From NCBI GenBank assembly GCA_021296255.1, contig JAGWAU010000017.1, positions 430 through 48,008 of the forward strand: a stretch of DNA of 47,579 nt, written 5' to 3'. Under the pieces are notes generated by a model. The model searched no databases and had not been told where the DNA came from. It worked only from the letters and a program-made list of their open reading frames with translations. The stretch is from Alphaproteobacteria bacterium. GTDB taxonomy: Bacteria; Pseudomonadota; Alphaproteobacteria; UBA2966. Shown piece by piece: positions 14,884 to 24,075 of this stretch. The stretch's first letter is position 1. Each line of letters begins with the position of its first letter. The translations under genes and the position numbers were made by a program.

Positions 14884-17423
14884 TTCCTCCTTCGTTCGGC
14901 CGCCACTGCCAGTTCGCCCAGTGCGGCAAAAGGGGAGTCCGAACTCGCGGAACCCTTCGTCGTCCGCTTCGTCACGGCTTCGGCTTTCGCCGGACGCCGG
15001 TATGATCTTATGAAGGCCCCTGGCTGTTCCGGCTTCCGGCGATATCCCAGGTCTCGCATCACTCGCGCGAATTCTTCTCCCGAGCACCCGGCCAACGCCG
15101 TCAGGTCCTCACTTTCGCGGACAACGGATTTCCGGGTTTGCTTATGGACGGCACCCGTCAATCGTTCGGCAGCGTCGGCACGGATGGCCCGGCGGCCGAG
15201 GCGAACGTACCCCGCCGCTCCGTAAAAGCCGGAAGGCACGCCTTTTTGGGCCGACACGGACTGTCGCGGCGCCGGAGTGCTCGGTGGCGTCACGGTAGGA
15301 TTCCGATGCAATTGCCAGAGCTGAGCCGCCAAAGCACTGCGCTCCGGTCGAAGCATGGCGGGCAGAAAAATGCTGTTCGCGCCGAACCGCACGCCCTGTT
15401 GCCGCATCGCGGCACGTTCCACCCTCGTGAGGCGGCTGAGCTGGTTCTCGACGGCCGGGCGAGGTAGAAGTCCCATCGATTCCCGCATCTGAAACAGAAT
15501 GCCCCGGCCGGCAGCGTCCACCTCTGTTTCCGTCAAGCGGGTGAGCGGCTGGAGCGTGCGGCCAATGTAATCCACCAGCCAGCGCTCAAGCCGTTTCCGG
15601 ACGTGTCGGGCCCATTCCCCGTCGAGTTCCGACGGAAGCAACGCGACACCAGGATGGAGGGCATCCTTGCCCGGCGTCAGGCGTGCGAGCGGGAATCCTC
15701 TCCAGTTGAGAGTCCGGTCCGATGTCAGCGTGATTGCCTTGTCGCCAGCCGAGGCCAGCTCTTTGGCCCGTAACTGGATCTCCCGAGAAACAACGCGCGA
15801 TGCCGCAGCGCGCAGGCCACGATTCTCGGCCGGAAGCGCGGTGCGGTCGGGAACGAAGCGGAGCCCCTCGATATGCCCGAGGGCATACCCTTCCACGACG
15901 ACCGCGTCATCATCGCCCACATGCCCATAGACGGGCTGTTTCTCGTTCATCCGACGCAACAGTGCCGAAGTGCGCTCGTCCACGAATCTCTGCGTCAGCC
16001 GATCGTGAAGGGCATCGGACAGCCCGTCCTCAACCGCGCGGGACCGTTCCTGCCAATGCCGCGCGTCGGACAACCATTCACTGCGATACGAGATGTACGT
16101 CCACGTTCGGATATGGGCGATTCGTGCGGCGAGCGTATCGATGTCCCCATCGGTTCGGTCGAGACGGGAGACGTGATCAGCGACCCAATCTGTCGGAAGT
16201 ACACCCGCGGGCGACATGACGTGCCGATAGATTCGGCCAAGCAGCCGTGTGTGCGCTTCCGCCATCGTCTTCCGGAAGTCGGGGATCTGGCACACCTCCC
16301 ACAGCGTCTTCACGGCTGCGCGGCCCTTGGCAAGCGCTGAAATTTCGGGCTCCGCGACCAGCGACTTGAGCACCAAATAGTCATCGGCGTCGCGCGCTCG
16401 GGCGAGGACATTGCGATGGGTCGCGGGCGGTGCCGCCTCGAGGCTGGCTATCAGGCTGCGGGCGGATGTAACGTCAAGAGCTACGTTTCGCCATTGGACG
16501 ATCTCGACGCGACCGAACCGATGGTTTTCGACGCGCTCGATGATCTCGGGCGCCATGGATCTGGAGTCAGCCGTGGTTCCGAACGTCCCGTCACGCATAT
16601 GGCGTCCCGCCCGTCCGGCGATCTGGCCGATTTCAGCCGGGGTCAGATCGCGACGGCTGAAGCCGTCGTATTTGTCGAGCCCGGCGAACGCAACGTGGTC
16701 CACGTTCAGATTAAGGCCCATGCCGACGGCATCCGTGGCGACGAGGTAATCGACGTCACCGGCCTCGAACATGGCGACCTGCGCGTTGCGCGTGCGCGGA
16801 CTGAGGGCGCCGAGAACGACAGCCGCGCCGCCCCTGTGCCGGCGGATCAGCTCCGCTGTCGCGTAGACGCCGGGTGCGGAAAAGGAAACGACCACGCTTC
16901 GTTTCGGCAATCTCGAGAGTTTCTTCCGCCCCGTGAAGGTAAGCGTGGAAAACCGCGGGCGCGAAACGAATTGCGAGTCCGGAACCAGGCGTCTGATGAT
17001 CGGGCGCACGGTTTCTGCGCCCAAAAACATCGTCTCTTCGATGCCGCGCGCCCTGAGCAACCGGTCGGTGAACACGTGCCCGCGTTCGCCGTCGGCGGTG
17101 AGTTGAATCTCGTCCACGGCGAGGAACGCGAACCGTCGGTCCATGGGCATGGCCTCGACCGTGCACAGGAAATAGTCGGCGTTGGCGGGAACGATTTTCT
17201 CCTCACCCGTGACCAGGGCGACGCGGGAGCGGCCTACGGACGCGGCCACCCTGTCGTAGATCTCTCTGGCCAACAACCTCAGGGGCAGCCCGATGATGCC
17301 TGTACGGTGGCCGAGCATTCGCTCCACCGCAAAATGCGTCTTGCCCGTGTTCGTGGGGCCAAGCAGGGCGGTGATCCGACCAGACGCGCCATTGGGACCA
17401 ACGGAACTCATCTCGCCTAACAT
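14880..17423 (-). CDS. Suv3-like DEAD/H-box RNA helicase
   Basis: Superfamily 2 helicase of 847 residues. Walker A is G-P-T-N-T-G-K-T (22-29), the DExH box is D104-E-I-Q107, and motif VI is Q-I-A-G-R-A-G-R. This set is typical of the mitochondrial Suv3 (SUPV3L1) lineage, which unwinds RNA for 3'-5' degradation; the bacterial homologues are common in Alphaproteobacteria. The C-terminal third is family-specific, and the last about 100 residues are basic and proline-rich. ATG 17411 (after M-L-G-E) is an alternative start. Gene order helicase-S4 with a 4-nt overlap suggests a joint role in RNA or ribosome quality control. Confidence 0.9.
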   Translation of the reverse strand: MLGEMSSVGPNGASGRITALLGPTNTGKTHFAVERMLGHRTGIIGLPLRLLAREIYDRVAASVGRSRVALVTGEEKIVPANADYFLCTVEAMPMDRRFAFLAVDEIQLTADGERGHVFTDRLLRARGIEETMFLGAETVRPIIRRLVPDSQFVSRPRFSTLTFTGRKKLSRLPKRSVVVSFSAPGVYATAELIRRHRGGAAVVLGALSPRTRNAQVAMFEAGDVDYLVATDAVGMGLNLNVDHVAFAGLDKYDGFSRRDLTPAEIGQIAGRAGRHMRDGTFGTTADSRSMAPEIIERVENHRFGRVEIVQWRNVALDVTSARSLIASLEAAPPATHRNVLARARDADDYLVLKSLVAEPEISALAKGRAAVKTLWEVCQIPDFRKTMAEAHTRLLGRIYRHVMSPAGVLPTDWVADHVSRLDRTDGDIDTLAARIAHIRTWTYISYRSEWLSDARHWQERSRAVEDGLSDALHDRLTQRFVDERTSALLRRMNEKQPVYGHVGDDDAVVVEGYALGHIEGLRFVPDRTALPAENRGLRAAASRVVSREIQLRAKELASAGDKAITLTSDRTLNWRGFPLARLTPGKDALHPGVALLPSELDGEWARHVRKRLERWLVDYIGRTLQPLTRLTETEVDAAGRGILFQMRESMGLLPRPAVENQLSRLTRVERAAMRQQGVRFGANSIFLPAMLRPERSALAAQLWQLHRNPTVTPPSTPAPRQSVSAQKGVPSGFYGAAGYVRLGRRAIRADAAERLTGAVHKQTRKSVVRESEDLTALAGCSGEEFARVMRDLGYRRKPEQPGAFIRSYRRPAKAEAVTKRTTKGSASSDSPFAALGELAVAAERRRK

Positions 17424-17639
17424 CGGCTCTCACGGCCCGAGATGCAACAATCGGCTCCGTGAGGATGTGATCCCCGGCCTGTCGCCGCGAATTTTCCCGA
17501 GCGGTGTGGAGGACGGCGGAAGGGCCGGCCTCGTAGGCCTCAGACCCCTCCACCGCGCCCAGGCACACCGAATCGTAACCCTCCGCGTGCAGCGTCTCGG
17601 CGTCCACGGCTCATGAGTGTCGCCAATCGGTCGTCGGGA

Positions 17640-18527
17640 TCAGGCCAGCTTCGTTACTTCGAGCGCGCACAGGGTCTCGATGAGCTTCGCCATGTGGGAC
17701 TTCACGGTCCGCATGTGAGGAAGCCGCCGGATTTCGGTTTCATCCATGTAGAGCGCCCGGTTGATCTCGATCTGAAGGGCATGCACGCCATTCGCCGGCC
17801 TACCATAGTGGCGAGTGATGTAGCCCCCGGCGTAGGGCGTGTTGCGGCGTACGGCGTATCCGAGAGAGGTCAGTAATTCTTCGACGGCATCCGTCAGAGC
17901 GGGCAGGCAGCTCGTGCCGTAACGGTCGCCCAAGATGACATCCGCCCGCTCGCGACCCGAATCCTTGTCCATGGGGCCGCCTACGGAGGGCATCGAATGG
18001 CAGTCGATGAGCACCGCGTGCTTGAAGGCATGACGCGTCGATTCCAGCAAGTCGGCAAGGGCGCGGTGATAAGGCAGATAGAACTCGTTGACGCGCCGCA
18101 CGGCGTCCGAGAACCGGAGCTTACCACCGTAGATTTCCGCGCCGCTCGAGACGACGCGGGCGATGGTTCCGAGGCCTCCGGCCACTCTATAGGATCGCGT
18201 GTTCACATAGTCCGGCAGCTCTTCCTCGAACATCGTCGGGTCGAGCTCCCAGGCTTCCCGGTTGACGTCCAGATAGGCGCGCGGGAAGTTCGCGCGGATC
18301 AGAGGAACGCCATGGGACGGTGCATCTCCGAACAGTTCATCGACGAAACTGTCCTCGGACTTTCTCAGACTGTGGGGGTCGAGGCGCGATGCCGCGAGAA
18401 GATCGTCCGGGTAGTCGGAACCGCTGTGGGGTGAGGCGAAGACGTATGGCGACGACGCCCGCCGCGGTGTGAATACCTCAAACGGGGGCGGTGCAAAATC
18501 TATCGCCGCCTCAGGCACAGCTGCCAC
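17640..18527 (-). CDS. N-formylglutamate amidohydrolase family protein (first copy)
   Basis: Predicted zinc amidohydrolase of 295 residues. Family motifs include F-A-S-P-H-S-G-S-D-Y-P near residue 30, H-S-G with the first His ligand, K-S-E-D-S-F-V-D-E-L, R-A-Y-L-D-V-N-R-E, L-I-D-C-H-S-M-P at about 175 and Q-I-E-I-N-R-A-L-Y-M near 250. HutG-type enzymes hydrolyse N-formyl-L-glutamate to glutamate and formate at the end of histidine breakdown, but no hut genes are present here, so the substrate is open. GTG start with only a weak ribosome-binding site. A second, shorter member lies at 28026-28832. Confidence 0.85.
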   Translation of the reverse strand: MAAVPEAAIDFAPPPFEVFTPRRASSPYVFASPHSGSDYPDDLLAASRLDPHSLRKSEDSFVDELFGDAPSHGVPLIRANFPRAYLDVNREAWELDPTMFEEELPDYVNTRSYRVAGGLGTIARVVSSGAEIYGGKLRFSDAVRRVNEFYLPYHRALADLLESTRHAFKHAVLIDCHSMPSVGGPMDKDSGRERADVILGDRYGTSCLPALTDAVEELLTSLGYAVRRNTPYAGGYITRHYGRPANGVHALQIEINRALYMDETEIRRLPHMRTVKSHMAKLIETLCALEVTKLA

Positions 18528-18733
18528 GACCTGACTATGTAGGCCGTGGTGTGCTCGCGGGCAAGCGAAAGCACGAGCGGGCCGATGGTTTTTTGCATCT
18601 ACCCCTGATTTTCGGGCTGTGAGGATGCACCCCTTGCCTTGTCCGTGTGATCAAATTAAAACGCGACTCCTCGTGTATTGCCCGGCAAACTTCATGCCTG
18701 TGCTGGGTGGACAAGCTCGGCAGCGCGGAGAAT

Positions 18734-18808
18734 GGGCGCGTAGCTCAGCGGGAGAGCACTTCGGTGACATCGAAGGGGTCGTAAGTTCAATCCTTACCGC
18801 GCCCACCA
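18734..18808 (+). tRNA. tRNA-Val (anticodon GAC), CCA encoded
   Basis: A cloverleaf folds fully: acceptor GGGCGCG/CGCGCCC, D stem GCTC/GAGC with loop AGCGGGA, anticodon stem CTTCG/CGAAG, loop GTGACAT with anticodon GAC, variable loop GGGTC, T stem GTAAG/CTTAC with loop TTCAATC, discriminator A and templated CCA (75 nt). Position 32 is G, where pyrimidines are usual; the fold is otherwise standard. Confidence 0.95.
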
Positions 18809-18843
18809 TCTTCCTTTTGATGCAAGTCAACGGCGTCTTTGAT

Positions 18844-18860
18844 CCCGGCCTTACGCCGGG
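18844..18860 (+). terminator. Hairpin downstream of tRNA-Val
   Basis: CCCGGC and GCCGGG form a perfect 6-bp GC stem around a CTTAC loop, 36 nt after the tRNA. There is no T-run after it, so it may be a processing or stability element instead of an intrinsic terminator. Confidence 0.35.
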
Positions 18861-18972
18861 CGTTCGGAAAGAGTCCACGCGGGAAGCCCCTGAGCGACTT
18901 CTTCCGGGAGGCCCGAGCGTGGCCGCTGCCGCTGGGCACGGGTCGCGGAAACCTGACGGGTGGGCGTCAAAC

Positions 18973-19001
18973 TTGACAGGCTCCGCCGCCCTACCTATGT
19001 T
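18973..19001 (+). promoter_or_regulatory. Sigma-70 promoter for rpmJ
   Basis: TTGACA at 18973-18978 and TATGTT at 18996-19001 are separated by exactly 17 nt, the best promoter match in the window. Transcription would start near 19008, about 30 nt before the rpmJ ATG. Confidence 0.65.
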
Positions 19002-19038
19002 TCGCGCCCGTTCGAGGCCGGTTGGACGCCGTGAGCGC

Positions 19039-19164
19039 ATGAAGGTTGTCAACTCATTGAAGACCGCGAAGAAGCGGCACCGCAATTGCCGGGTGGTGCG
19101 CCGTCGCGGCCGCGTATATGTGATCAACAAGACGAATCGGCGATTCAAGGCGCGGCAGGGTTAA
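19039..19164 (+). CDS. rpmJ: 50S ribosomal protein bL36 (zinc-free type)
   Basis: Very basic 41-residue protein, [17 protein letters not shown], then [11 protein letters not shown] and ending R-F-K-A-R-Q-G. It has only one cysteine, so it lacks the C-x2-C...C-x(n)-H zinc site of the other bL36 class and is the C-minus type usual in Alphaproteobacteria. The ORF continues upstream in frame but that part is not conserved; ATG 19039 fits the promoter and the known length. It stands alone, outside any ribosomal operon. Confidence 0.96.
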   Translation: MKVVNSLKTAKKRHRNCRVVRRRGRVYVINKTNRRFKARQG

Positions 19165-19189
19165 ACCCCACCTGCACCTGATCGGCCCG

Positions 19190-19213
19190 AACCGCGCCAC
19201 GGGTGCGGTTTCA
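19190..19213 (+). terminator. Probable terminator of rpmJ
   Basis: AACCGC (19190-19195) pairs with GCGGTT (19205-19210) and is followed by a short T run, 26 nt after the rpmJ stop. Confidence 0.45.
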
Positions 19214-19313
19214 TGTTGCGTGGTCGCTGCGTGACATCGAATCCCCTGACACCCGTTCCCTCGGTGCGGATCGACGGTTCGCCGTCGTGAGCGGCAAGGA
19301 ACTCCGAAGCGAC

Positions 19314-19336
19314 TCCGGTCAAACCGGAACCGCTCT
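19314..19336 (+). repeat. Dispersed palindromic repeat, copy 1
   Basis: This 23-nt element contains the hairpin TCCGGT-CAA-ACCGGA followed by ACCGCTCT. The same sequence with a single change occurs in inverted orientation at 24074-24096. It lies between rpmJ and glcD and resembles REP-type intergenic elements of alphaproteobacterial genomes. Confidence 0.6.
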
Positions 19337-19410
19337 GGCGATCCCAATCCCCCCGTCGTATGGTTCTGCAAAGCGGAACGTGTCACAGCGCATGTGGATG
19401 GGAGCGGATT

Positions 19411-20898
19411 ATGAGAATGCCGGAACCCGATGCCGACGTCATCGCCGGGCGAGACGCGCTCGTCGCCTCCCTTCGCGGTGTCCTGGCCGATGAGGGTGTG
19501 ATCTGGAGCGACAACGAGCTCAAGGCCTATGAATGTGACGGCTTGACCGCTTACCGGCAGGTTCCTCTCGCCGTCGTGCTCCCGGAAAATACGCGGCAGG
19601 TATCGCAAGTTCTCGAGATTTGTTCCGAGCACGGCGCCAAGGTGGTTCCCCGAGGCGCCGGCACATCCCTATCCGGGGGCGCCATGCCGCTGGCCGACGG
19701 CGTGCTCCTTGGCCTTGGAAAGTTCAATCGCATTTTGGAAGTCGACCATGAGAATCGCTGCGCGGTCGTGCAGCCGGGCGTTTCCAACCTGGCGATCAGC
19801 GAGGCTGTGGCGGATGCGGGCTTTTACTACGCGCCCGACCCCTCAAGCCAGATCGTGTGCACGATCGGAGGGAACGTCGCGGAGAACTCCGGTGGCGTCC
19901 ACTGCCTCAAGTATGGTGTCACGACCAACAATATTCTGGGCCTCGAAATCGTTCTCATGAACGGCGAGGTCATCCGCCTGGGTGGCAGGCACCTCGATCC
20001 GGAGGGCTATGACCTGATGGGGGTGGTGACGGGATCGGAAGGCCTGCTGGGCGTCATCACCGAGGTGACGGTGCGGATTCTCAAGAAACCGGAAGTTGCC
20101 CGAGCAGTGCTGGTCGGGTTTCCCGATATCGAGGACGGCGGCCAGTTCGTGGCCGACGTCATCGCCGCGGGGATCATTCCCGGTGGCATGGAGATGATGG
20201 ACAAACCTGCGATCCATGCCGCCGAAGAATTTTGCCAAGCGGGCTATCCGATGGATGCGGAGGCCTTGGTGATCGTCGAGCTCGACGGTCACGCCATCGA
20301 GGTCGACCACCTGATCGAACAAGTCGAAAACATCGCCCACAAATGCCGCGCGTCTTCCGTACGAACCAGCCGGTCGGAAGAGGAACGCAACGCATTTTGG
20401 CTCGGACGCAAGTCGGCCTTCGGCGCGGTCGGACGAATTTCACCGGACTACTACTGCATGGACGGGACTATCCCGCGGCGCGCACTCCCGGAGGTCTTGC
20501 GGCGTACCGCCCAGATGTCGGCCCGGTTCGGTCTTCGCGTCGCCAACGTGTTCCACGCCGGGGACGGGAATCTGCATCCGCTGATCCTCTATGACGCCAA
20601 CGTGCCTGGCGAGCTGGAAAAGGCGGAGGAGTTCGGGGCCGAGATCCTGAAACTTTGCGTCGAGATGGGAGGCGTGCTGACCGGTGAACACGGGGTCGGC
20701 GTGGAGAAGCGAGACCTCATGGGCGAGATGTTCACCGACGCCGATTTGGAGCAGCAGCAGCGCCTGAAATGCGCCTTCGATCCTGAAGGATCGTTGAATC
20801 CGGGCAAGGTGTTCCCCACCCTTCACCGCTGCGCCGAGCTCGGCCGCATGCACATTCATCGCGGCCAGCTACCGTTTCCCGACCTCCCTCGCTTCTAG
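19411..20898 (+). CDS. glcD: Glycolate oxidase FAD-linked subunit GlcD
   Basis: Catalytic flavoprotein subunit (495 residues) that oxidises glycolate (or D-lactate-like 2-hydroxy acids) to glyoxylate. The PCMH-type FAD-binding domain is seen in V-P-R-G-A-G-T-S-L-S-G-G-A (about residues 83-95) and G-G-N-V-A-E-N-S-G-G. The C-terminal FAD-oxidase domain has N-V-F-H-A-G-D-G-N-L-H-P and T-G-E-H-G-V-G-V-E-K-R. The start at ATG 19411 has GGAG at 19401-19404. It is the first gene of glcDEF. The upstream region carries a dispersed repeat, and no clear glcC-like regulator is in the window. Confidence 0.95.
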   Translation: MRMPEPDADVIAGRDALVASLRGVLADEGVIWSDNELKAYECDGLTAYRQVPLAVVLPENTRQVSQVLEICSEHGAKVVPRGAGTSLSGGAMPLADGVLLGLGKFNRILEVDHENRCAVVQPGVSNLAISEAVADAGFYYAPDPSSQIVCTIGGNVAENSGGVHCLKYGVTTNNILGLEIVLMNGEVIRLGGRHLDPEGYDLMGVVTGSEGLLGVITEVTVRILKKPEVARAVLVGFPDIEDGGQFVADVIAAGIIPGGMEMMDKPAIHAAEEFCQAGYPMDAEALVIVELDGHAIEVDHLIEQVENIAHKCRASSVRTSRSEEERNAFWLGRKSAFGAVGRISPDYYCMDGTIPRRALPEVLRRTAQMSARFGLRVANVFHAGDGNLHPLILYDANVPGELEKAEEFGAEILKLCVEMGGVLTGEHGVGVEKRDLMGEMFTDADLEQQQRLKCAFDPEGSLNPGKVFPTLHRCAELGRMHIHRGQLPFPDLPRF

Positions 20899-20913
20899 GG
20901 GCGCCCCGACGAC

Positions 20914-22146
20914 ATGCCGGAGACCTTCCGACCGCGCGATGCCGACGAGGTCCGCGAGATCGTGGCGTGGGCGGCGGCAGAGGAATGCCCCCTGGAGATC
21001 CGGGGCGGCGGATCCAAGCAAGGCCTTGGGCGCCCAATGGCCAGCTGCGATGTGCTTGAGATCTCCGGTCTTAGCGGCGTGACCTACTATGAACCGACCG
21101 AGCTGGTGCTGGCCGCCGCCGCCGGCACGCCCCTCGCCGCCGTCGAGTCGGAGCTCACCCAAAACCATCAACGACTTGCGTTCGAGCCAGTGGATTATGG
21201 CCCGGTCACGGGCGGACCGGCGGATCGCTCGACGGTCGGGGGCATCGTCGCCTGCAACATCTCGGGACCGCGGCGAGTCCAGGCCGGAGCGGCGCGCGAT
21301 CACTGCCTGGGCGTGAACGGCGTATCCGGACGGGGAGAAGCCTTCAAGTCCGGAGGGCGGGTGGTCAAGAACGTGACCGGTTACGATCTCTCGAAGCTGA
21401 TGACCGGGTCCTACGGCACTCTGGCGACTCTGACGGAGGTGACGTTCAAGGTTTTGCCAATTCCGGAGAAAACCCGAACCGTCCTGATCTACGGACTCGA
21501 CCAAGCCACGGGCATCGCGGCACTGGGCAAAGCCTCCGCGAGCGGCCTCGAACCGACGGCGCTCGCCCACCTGCCGGCGTCCACGGCCTCCCGATCAACG
21601 GTCGACCATGTCTCGGGGCCGGACAACAGCGTCACCGCGATACGAATCGAAGGGCTGGCTCCATCCGTGAAGGCGCGATGCACATCGTTCCGGGAATTGT
21701 TCGGGTCGGCAGGCGATACCGAGGAGCTTCACGGACACCACTCGGATACGTTGTGGCGGGAGATCGGTGAAGTGAAGCTGTTGCCCGCAACCGATGGCGT
21801 GTTGTGGCGCCTTTCCGTGCCACCGACGACCGCGGCTGGCGTCGTCTGGGAAATTACGGAGGCATTGCCGAAAGCAAGCGATGCCCACGCCATGTTCGAT
21901 TGGGCGGGCGGCCTGATCTGGTTGATGATCAAGGGCGTCGAAGATGCGGCTCATGAAATCACGCGAGGCGCCATTGCCACCGGGGGTGGACACGCCACGT
22001 TGATTCGGGCGCCTGAGGAGATTCGGGGGCGGGTTCCCGTGTTCCAGCCCCGAGACCCCGGGCTTGCCGCATTGAACGCAAGAGTCAAAAAGGGATTTGA
22101 TCCGCGCGGCATCCTTAATCCCGGCCGCATGTCGGCCGACTACTGA
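20914..22146 (+). CDS. glcE: Glycolate oxidase FAD-binding subunit GlcE
   Basis: Second flavin-binding subunit of the glycolate oxidase complex, 410 residues. The PCMH FAD domain is at the N-terminus, with E-I-R-G-G-G-S-K-Q-G-L-G-R at about 28-40, T-V-G-G-I-V-A-C-N near 105 and S-G-G-R-V-V-K-N-V-T-G-Y-D-L near 147, and the protein ends F-D-P-R-G-I-L-N-P-G-R as in family members. It follows glcD by 15 nt and precedes glcF by 14 nt, so the three genes are one transcription unit. On its own GlcE is not active; it is needed for the complex. Confidence 0.93.
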   Translation: MPETFRPRDADEVREIVAWAAAEECPLEIRGGGSKQGLGRPMASCDVLEISGLSGVTYYEPTELVLAAAAGTPLAAVESELTQNHQRLAFEPVDYGPVTGGPADRSTVGGIVACNISGPRRVQAGAARDHCLGVNGVSGRGEAFKSGGRVVKNVTGYDLSKLMTGSYGTLATLTEVTFKVLPIPEKTRTVLIYGLDQATGIAALGKASASGLEPTALAHLPASTASRSTVDHVSGPDNSVTAIRIEGLAPSVKARCTSFRELFGSAGDTEELHGHHSDTLWREIGEVKLLPATDGVLWRLSVPPTTAAGVVWEITEALPKASDAHAMFDWAGGLIWLMIKGVEDAAHEITRGAIATGGGHATLIRAPEEIRGRVPVFQPRDPGLAALNARVKKGFDPRGILNPGRMSADY

Positions 22147-22160
22147 GGGGTGGCGGAAAT

Positions 22161-23459
22161 ATGCAGACCCGCTTTTCCGAAGAACAACTTGCCGACCCGC
22201 TGATCGCGGACGCGAACCGCGTGTTGCGGAAGTGCGTTCACTGCGGATTCTGTCTCGCGACCTGCCCGACCTATGTCCTGCTCGGGGACGAACTGGATTC
22301 ACCGCGGGGACGCGTCTATCTCATGAAGGAGATGCTGGAAACCGGTGGTCCCCCTCCGGTGGAAACCGTCAAGCACATCGATCGCTGCCTCTCCTGTCTG
22401 TCGTGCATGTCGACTTGCCCCGCCGGGGTCGACTACATGCGCCTCGTCGACCAGACGCGCGTCCATATCGAAGCGACATTCCGCCGGCCCTGGCAAGACC
22501 GCTGGTTGCGGCGCTTTCTGGGCTGGGTGCTGGTTAGGCCGCCGGCACTTCGCATCGCCATGTCGGCGGGCGGCCTGGCGCGTTGGTTTGCCGCATTGAT
22601 GCCGCCGCGCCTGGCGGTCTTGGCACGCCTGTCACCTGGCCTGGTCGGTGGTCCGGCACCGGTCGTCCGTGCCGGTCGCTATCCTCCGAAGGGCGAACGG
22701 CGCATGCGGGTAGCTCTGTTGACCGGCTGCGTCCAATCGGTGACGGGGACGGAGATCCACGAGGCGACGGTGCGCCTCTTGCGGCGGCACGGATGCGAGG
22801 TGGTGATCACCGAAGGTGCGGGCTGCTGTGGGGCGCTCAATCTTCACCTCGGCGACGAACACGCGGCACTGCAGTCCGCGGAACGAAGCGTCCGGTCGTG
22901 GTGGCGTGAAATCCAGGGTCACGGTCTCGATGCGATCGTCATCAACGCTTCCGGGTGCGGCACCGTGATCAAGGACTATGCACACCTGTTCCGGAATCGC
23001 TCGGAGCTTCAAGAGGCCGCGTTAGCCGTGTCCGAGCGCGCCGTAGACGTCAGCGAGTTGCTATTGCGTCTGGGATTGAAACCGACGCCGGCCAAATCGA
23101 AGGTCGTGGCCTATCACGATGCTTGTTCCCTCCGCCACGGACAGCAACTTACGGAGCCGCCACGCCAGCTGCTCACGGAGGCGGGGTTCGATGTCCGTTC
23201 GCCAACTGAGGGGCACTTGTGTTGCGGTTCCGCCGGCACCTACAACATGCTTCAGCCGGCAATCGCGTCGAAGCTCGGATCGCGCAAAGCCGCGAATCTG
23301 GAACGGGTCGAACCCGACGTCATCGCAGCGGGCAACCTCGGCTGCATCGTGCAGATCGGGGCATATACCGATCTTCCGGTGGTCCATACGGTGGAACTTC
23401 TGGATTGGGCGACGGGCGGTCCCCCACCGCCCGCGATGTCACAAGGCGCGCGCGCGTGA
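22161..23459 (+). CDS. glcF: Glycolate oxidase iron-sulfur subunit GlcF
   Basis: Membrane-associated electron-transfer subunit of 432 residues. Two [4Fe-4S] motifs lie at the N-terminus: C-V-H-C-G-F-C-L-A-T-C-P (from about residue 25) and C-L-S-C-L-S-C-M-S-T-C-P (from about 76). Two CCG-type cysteine-rich domains follow, with E-G-A-G-C-C-G-A-L-N-L-H and, near the C-terminus, H-L-C-C-G-S-A-G-T-Y-N. It passes electrons from GlcD/E to the quinone pool. Length is as expected. Confidence 0.95.
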   Translation: MQTRFSEEQLADPLIADANRVLRKCVHCGFCLATCPTYVLLGDELDSPRGRVYLMKEMLETGGPPPVETVKHIDRCLSCLSCMSTCPAGVDYMRLVDQTRVHIEATFRRPWQDRWLRRFLGWVLVRPPALRIAMSAGGLARWFAALMPPRLAVLARLSPGLVGGPAPVVRAGRYPPKGERRMRVALLTGCVQSVTGTEIHEATVRLLRRHGCEVVITEGAGCCGALNLHLGDEHAALQSAERSVRSWWREIQGHGLDAIVINASGCGTVIKDYAHLFRNRSELQEAALAVSERAVDVSELLLRLGLKPTPAKSKVVAYHDACSLRHGQQLTEPPRQLLTEAGFDVRSPTEGHLCCGSAGTYNMLQPAIASKLGSRKAANLERVEPDVIAAGNLGCIVQIGAYTDLPVVHTVELLDWATGGPPPPAMSQGARA

Positions 23460-23502
23460 AAGCGTACGTGGAAGTGAATTGGCCGCGACCGCCCGAGGAA
23501 GT

Positions 23503-24075
23503 ATGCTGTCGCGCATGCGGAAATGGCTCACGGCACTCGTCGTGGTGTTCGGTCTTTGGGGACTGACGGTGGCATCATCCGAGGCGCGGCAGGAAGATCC
23601 CCGCCTCGACGCACTCTTCGACCGTCTTCACAGCGTCGAAGAGGGTACTGAGGCAAAACTGGTGATGACCATGATCTGGCAAATCTGGTCGGAATCGGGA
23701 AGCCCCACGGTCGATCTTCTGTTCTCACGCGGCATTCAGGCCATGAACCGGCAGGAGTTCGATACGGCTTTGGCCATGCTCAACTCCGTGGTCGAGATCG
23801 ATCCCGAGTTCTCGGAAGGATGGAACGCGCGTGCGACCCTGCACTACATCATGGGGAACTACGAGCATTCGATTCGTGACATCGATCGCACGCTGTCGCT
23901 TGAGCCGCGCCATTGGGGAGCGTTGTCGGGCCTGGGCATGATCTACCAGGATACCGAACGCGAGGAGGAGGCCATCGAAGCCTATCGCCGCGCGTTGGCG
24001 GCAAATCCGCATCTGCCGGGCGCCAAGTCCGCCATCGAGTTCCTCACCCAGAAGGTCAAAGGCCGCGAACTCTAG
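23503..24075 (+). CDS. Exported TPR-repeat protein
   Basis: About 190 residues with an N-terminal signal peptide or anchor (W-L-T-A-L-V-V-V-F-G-L-W-G-L-T-V-A-S-S-E-A-R, residues 8-28). Tetratricopeptide repeats follow, around A-L-A-M-L-N-S-V-V-E-I-D-P, then N-Y-E-H-S-I-R-D-I-D-R-T-L-S-L-E-P and A-I-E-A-Y-R-R-A-L-A-A-N-P. The ATG at 23503 has GAGG close upstream; ATG 23515 is an alternative. It lies 43 nt after glcF and may be read from the same mRNA, but a role with glycolate oxidase is not known. It probably serves as a periplasmic protein-protein scaffold. Confidence 0.8.
   Translation: MLSRMRKWLTALVVVFGLWGLTVASSEARQEDPRLDALFDRLHSVEEGTEAKLVMTMIWQIWSESGSPTVDLLFSRGIQAMNRQEFDTALAMLNSVVEIDPEFSEGWNARATLHYIMGNYEHSIRDIDRTLSLEPRHWGALSGLGMIYQDTEREEEAIEAYRRALAANPHLPGAKSAIEFLTQKVKGREL

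Noticed and set aside
17428..17607. A coding-looking minus-strand stretch starting V-D-A-E-T-L-H-A-E-G-Y-D-S-V between the amidohydrolase and helicase genes
   Set aside because: Codon choice looks fair for about 60 codons, but the frame runs into the helicase in another frame, has no ribosome-binding sequence and matches no family I know.
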